From contig JAHXHR010000017.1 of the NCBI GenBank assembly GCA_025656505.1, positions 2,586 to 41,076 of the forward strand: DNA of 38,491 bases. Reading direction: 5' to 3'. The position numbers were made by a program, and so were the translations under genes. This document shows positions 33,249 through 38,491 of this stretch, one piece after another. The notes under the pieces are model-generated. The model had not been told where the DNA came from and did not search any database. It was given only the letters and a program-made list of their open reading frames with translations. Position 1 is the stretch's first letter. Each line of letters begins with the position of its first letter. Origin of the DNA: Candidatus Thiodiazotropha sp. (ex Epidulcina cf. delphinae). Lineage in GTDB: Bacteria; Pseudomonadota; Gammaproteobacteria; Chromatiales; Chromatiaceae.

Positions 33249-35897
33249 ATGCGAACCGAGAGCGCTAAGACCATTTATCTGAAAGACTACCGTCCGCCGG
33301 ACTATTTGATTGATCGGGTGGAGCTGACCTTCGAACTAGGGGATGAAGTCACCCTGGTCACGGCGCGCTTACAGGTGCGGAGAAATCCGGCTTGCGGGTT
33401 GTCCGATCCGCCGTTGCAACTGGATGGAGAGCAGCTTCGACTCCTGGCTGTGGAGCTGGATGGCCGTGCTCTCCAAGATCATGAGTATCAGGTCGATGAC
33501 CATTCCCTGACTATTGCCGAAACACCCACCGATTTCAGCCTGTTGACACGGGTCGGGATCGAACCGCAGAAAAACACCGCCCTCGAAGGGCTCTACCGCT
33601 CCGCCGGGATCTACTGCACCCAGTGTGAGGCGGAGGGGTTCCGGCGTATTACCTATTATCCCGATCGGCCCGACGTGATGGCTCGTTTTTCGACAACCGT
33701 CATCGCCGACAAGAGGCGCTGTCCCGTGTTGCTCTCCAACGGCAACCTTGTCGAGGAGAAAGCGCTGGCCGACGGGCGCCGTCAGGTGTGTTGGGATGAC
33801 CCTTTCCCGAAGCCCAGCTACCTGTTTGCCCTGGTTGCAGGCGATCTGCGCTTTCAGCAGGACAGCTATACCACGCTGTCGGGCCGGCAGGTCGACCTGC
33901 GCATCTATGTGGAGGCGGAGAATATCGGCAAGTGCGGTCACGCCATGCGCTCCTTGAAGCGCGCCATGGCCTGGGACGAGCAGCACTACGGGCGCGAATA
34001 CGATCTGGATATTTTCATGATCGTAGCGGTCAACGATTTCAACATGGGGGCGATGGAGAACAAGGGTCTCAACCTGTTCAACGCCAAGTTCGTGCTGGCC
34101 TGCCCCGATACCGCCACCGATAGGGATTTTCAGGGCATTGAAGGGGTGATCGCCCACGAATACTTCCATAACTGGACCGGTAACCGCATCACCTGCCGCG
34201 ACTGGTTTCAGCTCAGCCTCAAAGAGGGGCTGACGGTGTTCCGCGATCAGGAGTTCTCGGCCGACATGGGGCCGCGCGGAGTCAAACGCATCGAGGATGT
34301 GCGTCTCTTGCGCAGTCAGCAGTTCGCTGAGGATGCGGGGCCTATGGCCCATCCGGTACGGCCTGAAAGCTACATGGAGATCAACAACTTCTATACCGTG
34401 ACCGTCTACGAGAAGGGGGCCGAGGTGGTGCGCATGCAAGCCAACCTGCTCGGTCCGGAGCGCTATCGCAGGGCCACCGATCTCTATTTTCAACGCCATG
34501 ACGGGCAGGCGGTGACCACCGATGATTTCATCAAGTGCATGGAAGACGCCGGCGGTCCGGATCTCGATCAGTTTCGTCTCTGGTACAGCCAGGCAGGCAC
34601 CCCGGTAGTCGATGTAGAGGCCGGTTATGAGGCAGAACGGGGCATTTATCGTCTCAGCTTCTCACAACATTGTCCCGATACCCCGGAGCAGCAGGATAAA
34701 AAGCCCTTCCATATCCCGATCGACATCGCCTTGTTGAACAGCGAGGGCAAGCCGCTTCCCTTGCAGTTACTGGATGAGGCAAAACCCCAGGGCGCCCGCC
34801 GAGTGCTCGAACTGCGCGAATCGCAGCAAGTATTTCACTTCATCGGTTTGGAGGAGAAGCCGACGCCCTCCCTGCTGCGAGGTTTCTCCGCACCGGTAAG
34901 GCTGAACTACCCCGCCGACGATGAAGAACTGATGTTTCTGATGGCCAGGGATACGGATGATTTCAACCGTTGGAATAGCGCACAGACCCTCTCTCAGCGC
35001 ACTTTGTTGAAACTGGCGGACGCCCACCGGAAAGAGGAGCCGTTGCATCCGGCCGAAGGGTTGGCGCGTGCCTTTCGTGAAATCCTGTCCGACGAGGATG
35101 CCGACAAGGCCCTGCTGAGTGAAGTATTGGCCCTCCCTTCGGAGTCGGCCCTGGGCGATCTGATGCAGGTTGTCGACGTGGAGGCGATCCACCATGTCAG
35201 GGAGTGGCTGAAGCACGCCCTGGCCGGTCGTCTTCGTCATCGCCTGATGTCGGTCTATCGGCAAAACATGACCGCTTCTCCCTACGATATCGGTTCAGCC
35301 TCGATCGCAAGGCGCCGGTTGAAGAATCGTGCGCTCGGTTATCTTATGCAGTTGCGTGAACCCGAGATCAACACCCTCTGCATGAGGCAGTTTGAGGCAT
35401 CGGACAACATGACGGATGTCATGGCCGCACTCGGATGCCTGGTCAATAACGACTGTCCCGAGCGTGAGCGCGCCTTAGCGGCCTTTGAGGCGAAATGGCG
35501 GGACGACCCGCTGGTGATGGATAAATGGTTCTCCGTACAGGCGAGCTCCCGCTTACCGGGAGCCCTGCAAAGGGTAAGGGAACTGATGCGACACCCGGCT
35601 TTTTCGTTACGCAATCCCAACAAGGTGCGGAGTCTGATCGGTGTCTTCTGCAGCGCCAACATAGCGGGATTCCATGCCGCAGACGGTTCCGGCTATGCCT
35701 TTCTCAGCGAACAGGTACTGGCCTTGGACCGCCTTAATCCGCAAATCGCAGCCCGTATGTTGCGCATGATGAGTCGCTGGCGGCGTTATGACGACAAGCG
35801 ACAGGTGATGATGCGCTCGGCCTTTGAAAAGGTGCTTGAACGACCTGATCTTTCCCGGGATGTTTACGAAATAGCCATCAAGTCTTTGGGGGAGTGA
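33249..35897 (+). CDS. pepN: Aminopeptidase N (M1 family)
   Basis: Zinc aminopeptidase that removes N-terminal residues from peptides in the cytoplasm. 882 residues, usual length for gammaproteobacterial PepN. The exopeptidase motif GAMENKGLN precedes the zinc motif H303-E304-Y-F-H307 (HEYFHNWTGNR), with the third ligand E326 in LKEGLTVF. A C-terminal helical domain follows (about 550-882). TAGGAAAA serves as ribosome site before the ATG. Stand-alone gene. Confidence 0.96.
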   Translation: MRTESAKTIYLKDYRPPDYLIDRVELTFELGDEVTLVTARLQVRRNPACGLSDPPLQLDGEQLRLLAVELDGRALQDHEYQVDDHSLTIAETPTDFSLLTRVGIEPQKNTALEGLYRSAGIYCTQCEAEGFRRITYYPDRPDVMARFSTTVIADKRRCPVLLSNGNLVEEKALADGRRQVCWDDPFPKPSYLFALVAGDLRFQQDSYTTLSGRQVDLRIYVEAENIGKCGHAMRSLKRAMAWDEQHYGREYDLDIFMIVAVNDFNMGAMENKGLNLFNAKFVLACPDTATDRDFQGIEGVIAHEYFHNWTGNRITCRDWFQLSLKEGLTVFRDQEFSADMGPRGVKRIEDVRLLRSQQFAEDAGPMAHPVRPESYMEINNFYTVTVYEKGAEVVRMQANLLGPERYRRATDLYFQRHDGQAVTTDDFIKCMEDAGGPDLDQFRLWYSQAGTPVVDVEAGYEAERGIYRLSFSQHCPDTPEQQDKKPFHIPIDIALLNSEGKPLPLQLLDEAKPQGARRVLELRESQQVFHFIGLEEKPTPSLLRGFSAPVRLNYPADDEELMFLMARDTDDFNRWNSAQTLSQRTLLKLADAHRKEEPLHPAEGLARAFREILSDEDADKALLSEVLALPSESALGDLMQVVDVEAIHHVREWLKHALAGRLRHRLMSVYRQNMTASPYDIGSASIARRRLKNRALGYLMQLREPEINTLCMRQFEASDNMTDVMAALGCLVNNDCPERERALAAFEAKWRDDPLVMDKWFSVQASSRLPGALQRVRELMRHPAFSLRNPNKVRSLIGVFCSANIAGFHAADGSGYAFLSEQVLALDRLNPQIAARMLRMMSRWRRYDDKRQVMMRSAFEKVLERPDLSRDVYEIAIKSLGE

Positions 35898-36041
35898 ATG
35901 TTGAGTTAGAGGGTCAGACAAGCCATGCAAAATTCAATATAAGAAACTCGCTTCAGGCATTTACGATTTGTTTCATACCTAGTATAGGACACTACACTAG
36001 AGGTCAGTTAAGCTAACCGTCTGATTTAAATGAGATGTTCC

Positions 36042-37595
36042 ATGACGCCACAGCCAATCTCCTATCTGTTGCCCGACGAACTCGACCTGGATCGGCTGAG
36101 GGAAATCCTCGCTGAAACGAATGCCTTGTCCGAAGATGCCCCGGTCAAGGTAAAGCAGACCTTTTACGACAGTTTCGACTGGCGCGTCTGGCAGGCCGGC
36201 GCAGAGTTGGTCTATAGCCGGGGAGAGAGCGACGACCTTTGCTGGATCGATCGAAAAAGTCATCAATGCCTGGCCTGCCGGGACGTTGATTCCGCCCCCG
36301 GTTTTGCCGGTGACTTAGCGGCAGGGCCGTTAAGCGATCGGCTGGCATCGGTGCTGGAGATGCGGGTATTGCTTGCAAAGGTCGTTATCGTTCAACAAAT
36401 GCAGACGTTGCGGATACTCGACAGTGAGGAGAAGACCGTCGTCAGAGTCGTGTTGCAGCACAACAGATACACTTCCGTGGACGGTAAGCGGAAAGGCGAG
36501 TTGGACGGCCTCTTGGTCCTCAAACCGCTTAAGGGTTATGAATCCGATTTCGTCAGGCTGAGAAATCAGTTGGCATCGCTCAAGCTAAGGTCTTCCGAAC
36601 AGAGCCTGTACCAGGATGCGTTGCAGGACATTGGCCGGGAACCGGGCGATTACAGCTCCAAACTCAATTTTCGGCTCGATCCCGATGCCCCTGCCGAAGC
36701 CACCGCACGACAGATCATGCTTGGTCTGCTGAATACGCTGGAGGCGAATATCGCAGGCGCCAAGGCCGACCTGGATAGTGAATTTCTGCACGACTTGCGC
36801 GTCGCCACCCGCCGCACCCGTTCGGCGATGAGTCAGATCAAAGGTGTCTTCGATCCCCTGGAGCTGGAACCCTTTAGACGGGGCTTCGGCTGGATCGGTC
36901 AAATATCAGGCATGACCCGCGACCTGGACGTTTATCTTTTGCACTATCCAGGCTACCGCGCCGGCCTGCCCAAGGCGGTGCGGGACGATCTCGATCCCTT
37001 TCACGGCTTTCTGCAGCGGCGCCAAAAAGAGGCGCATGCAGAACTGGTGAAAAAGCTCAACTCACCCCATTTCCGTAAGCTATTGAAATCCTGGCGCAGT
37101 TGGCTGCAGTCGCCCCCCGAGAAAAACCCCCAGGCGCCGAATGCCCTGCATGCCACGGCCCGATTGGCGGATCAGCGGCTCGGCAAACTCTATAAACGGG
37201 TGCTGAAGGATGGATTGGTGATCGGAGCGGATTCGCCGCCGGAGCGACTGCACGATCTGCGAAAACAGTGTAAGAAGCTGCGCTACTTGTTGGAATTCTT
37301 CCAGAGCCTCTATCCGAAACCCCTTGTCCGGGCGTTGATCAAGGCGCTGAAGGTGATTCTCGATAACCTGGGTGAGTTCCAGGATCTGGAGGTGCAGGCC
37401 CGGTCACTGGAGGATTTCGGCGAGCAGATGCTCAGCGAGGGGGCGCCGGCCGGCGCCCTGATGGCGATGGGCATACTGGTCGGCCGGTTGTTGGAAAGGC
37501 AGGAGCAGGCCGGAAAAGCGTTTGTCGATCTCTTCGCCGCCTTCAGCAGTGAGGCGAATCAACAGGCCTTTCGAAAGTTGTTTGGAGGGTCATGA
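36042..37595 (+). CDS. CHAD domain protein with CYTH-like N-terminus
   Basis: 517 residues from the ATG at 36042; another ATG at 36030 would add four. The N-terminal about 200 residues have a worn CYTH-like pattern (VKVKQTFYDSFDWRVWQAG, then WIDRKSHQCLACRD, then TVVRVVLQHNRYT). The C-terminal half is a CHAD domain: FLHDLRVATRRTRSAMSQIK with the conserved HxxRVxxRR at about 255-264, ISGMTRDLDVYL, and LHDLRKQCKKLRYLLEFFQ. CHAD domains bind inorganic polyphosphate, so a polyphosphate-related role is likely. The stop overlaps the ParA gene by four bases. Confidence 0.88.
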   Translation: MTPQPISYLLPDELDLDRLREILAETNALSEDAPVKVKQTFYDSFDWRVWQAGAELVYSRGESDDLCWIDRKSHQCLACRDVDSAPGFAGDLAAGPLSDRLASVLEMRVLLAKVVIVQQMQTLRILDSEEKTVVRVVLQHNRYTSVDGKRKGELDGLLVLKPLKGYESDFVRLRNQLASLKLRSSEQSLYQDALQDIGREPGDYSSKLNFRLDPDAPAEATARQIMLGLLNTLEANIAGAKADLDSEFLHDLRVATRRTRSAMSQIKGVFDPLELEPFRRGFGWIGQISGMTRDLDVYLLHYPGYRAGLPKAVRDDLDPFHGFLQRRQKEAHAELVKKLNSPHFRKLLKSWRSWLQSPPEKNPQAPNALHATARLADQRLGKLYKRVLKDGLVIGADSPPERLHDLRKQCKKLRYLLEFFQSLYPKPLVRALIKALKVILDNLGEFQDLEVQARSLEDFGEQMLSEGAPAGALMAMGILVGRLLERQEQAGKAFVDLFAAFSSEANQQAFRKLFGGS

Positions 37596-38338
37596 TGCAT
37601 ATCATCGGCGTGTATAACATCAAGGGAGGAGTCGGCAAAACGGCGACGGCCGTCAATCTGGCCTATCTGGCGGCCAAACAGGGATACCGCACCCTGGTCT
37701 GGGACTTGGATCCGCAGGCCGCAGCAACCTTCTACTTTCGCATCCAGCCAAAGGTGAAGGGGGGTAAAAAGAAGCTGGTTGCCGGAAAACTCGACCTGGA
37801 CGAGGTGGTAAAGGCCACCGATTTCGAAAATCTCGACATGCTGCCGGCGGACTTTTCCTATCGCAACATGGACCTGCGCCTGGAGGATGAGAAGAAACCC
37901 ACCAAACGGCTGCTCAAGCTGCTGCGCCCGCTGTCGAAGGCCTACGACTACGTCTTTCTCGACTGCCCGCCGAGTATCTCGCTGGTCTCCGAGAATATCT
38001 TCCGCGCCGCCGAGGGGCTTCTGCTACCCTTGATACCCACCACCCTGTCGTTGAGAACCTACCGGCAACTCCTCGATTTCCTCGAAGGTCACCGCATCAT
38101 CGGACTGGAGTTGATGCCCTTCTTCTCCATGGTCGATCGGCGCAAGCGCATGCATCTGGATGTGATGCAGAACCTGCCGGACACCCATGACGAGTTGTTG
38201 AAAGCGCAGATTCCCTATGCCAGCGATGTAGAGAAGATGGGCATTCACCGCATGCCGGTCCAGGCCTTTGCGCCCAACAGCGTAGCGGCCGCTTCATACC
38301 AGGCGCTGTGGGCGGAAGTACAGGAGCGGCTCGGGTAG
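37592..38338 (+). CDS. ParA-family ATPase
   Basis: 248 residues with a deviant Walker A KGGVGKTATAVNLAYLA at about 12-28 (first lysine signature KGGVGKT), Walker B YDYVFLDCPPS, and a central basic insertion (PKVKGGKKKLVAGK). Family members position chromosomes, plasmids or cellular cargo. No ParB follows, and the gene is translationally coupled to the CHAD protein, so it may position polyphosphate granules or another CHAD-bound cargo rather than DNA; that is inference from position. Confidence 0.9.
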   Translation: MMHIIGVYNIKGGVGKTATAVNLAYLAAKQGYRTLVWDLDPQAAATFYFRIQPKVKGGKKKLVAGKLDLDEVVKATDFENLDMLPADFSYRNMDLRLEDEKKPTKRLLKLLRPLSKAYDYVFLDCPPSISLVSENIFRAAEGLLLPLIPTTLSLRTYRQLLDFLEGHRIIGLELMPFFSMVDRRKRMHLDVMQNLPDTHDELLKAQIPYASDVEKMGIHRMPVQAFAPNSVAAASYQALWAEVQERLG

Positions 38339-38349
38339 CCTGTGCATCA

Positions 38350-38361
38350 AAGGCGCCTTTT
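38350..38361. terminator. Short palindrome after the ParA gene
   Basis: AAAGGCGCCTTT is a perfect 12-base palindrome 11 bases after the ParA stop, followed by TTCC. It could be part of a termination signal, but it is too short for a firm call. Confidence 0.25.
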
Positions 38362-38394
38362 CCGGATCTTCCCCTGATCGGGATAGAGATCATC

Positions 38395-38491
38395 CTAGGG
38401 CTGCCCATTACCCATAAGTCTGAAATATGGGAACAGACATGACATAACCTGTTGTTTTCGTTAGGTTCATATTTTTGTTGGCTGTTAGGGG
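38395..38491. mobile_element. Repeat family A, copy 2, cut by window edge
   Basis: After CTAG (38395-38398) the sequence from 38401 to the window end is identical to 9013-9103 of copy 1; only the first two element bases differ (GG for CC). The right end lies outside the window. Near-identity over 29 kb distance suggests recent spread. Confidence 0.85.

Noticed and set aside
33369..34499. 376-codon minus-strand open frame inside pepN
   Set aside because: Antisense to the conserved catalytic half of pepN, with no recognisable motifs.
1..38491. tRNA or rRNA genes
   Set aside because: No cloverleaf with a CCA-adjacent acceptor stem or rRNA-like sequence was noticed on either strand; a covariance-model scan could settle this.

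Overview
The window reads as chromosome from a sulfur-oxidizing gammaproteobacterium. The Chromatiales/Sedimenticolaceae type (Sedimenticola, Candidatus Thiodiazotropha and related symbionts) is an inference from gene content, not a database match. The central evidence is a nearly complete reverse-type dissimilatory sulfite reductase cluster, dsrABEFHC-MKLJOP-N-R. The presence of dsrEFH and dsrL marks it as the oxidative (sulfur-oxidizing) version.

Layout. (1) 1-8088, minus strand: a fatty-acid/phospholipid block read right to left as yceD-rpmF-plsX-fabH-fabD-fabG-acpP (acpP enters at base 17). It is preceded by a sodium-pump oxaloacetate decarboxylase operon oadG-oadA-oadB. (2) 8402-9010, plus: yceF-type Maf pyrophosphatase, the usual neighbour of yceD, here separated from it by the oad genes. 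(3) 9011-16140, an accessory stretch: an HDOD protein and a divergent REC/degenerate-GGDEF/coiled-coil/membrane protein, a DUF2914 exported protein, a YugP-like membrane zinc peptidase, an FmdB-like small protein, a decayed IS701-family transposase, and several miniature inverted-repeat elements, one nested inside another. (4) 16141-18169, minus: a four-gene unit divergent from dsrA, consisting of a small acidic protein, a 236-aa helical protein of unknown function, a Cas6/Cmx6-like RAMP-fold protein with no CRISPR array in view, and a DsrC/TusE paralogue without the catalytic cysteines. (5) 18649-31631, plus: the dsr cluster, punctuated by repeats between dsrK/dsrL, dsrP/dsrN and dsrN/dsrR. 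(6) 31795-32924, minus: a Cys-rich protein of unknown function, hslR (Hsp15) and a glutaredoxin. (7) 33249-38338, plus: pepN, a CYTH/CHAD-like protein and an overlapping ParA-family ATPase. The window ends inside a second copy of the repeat found after maf.

How the genes work together: DsrEFH pass sulfur to DsrC. The DsrC trisulfide is thought to be handled with DsrAB, DsrL and the membrane complex DsrMKJOP, releasing sulfite and electrons. DsrN amidates siroheme for DsrAB, and DsrR is a maturation/expression factor. The cysteine-less DsrC paralogue and the Cas6-like protein sit back-to-back with dsrA and look like a candidate regulatory or RNA-level accessory to sulfur oxidation. This is the most interesting unexplained unit here.

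A second theme is repeats: five genes (maf, HDOD, REC-GGDEF, Cas6-like, dsrN) have stop codons lying in or at the edge of an inverted-repeat element.
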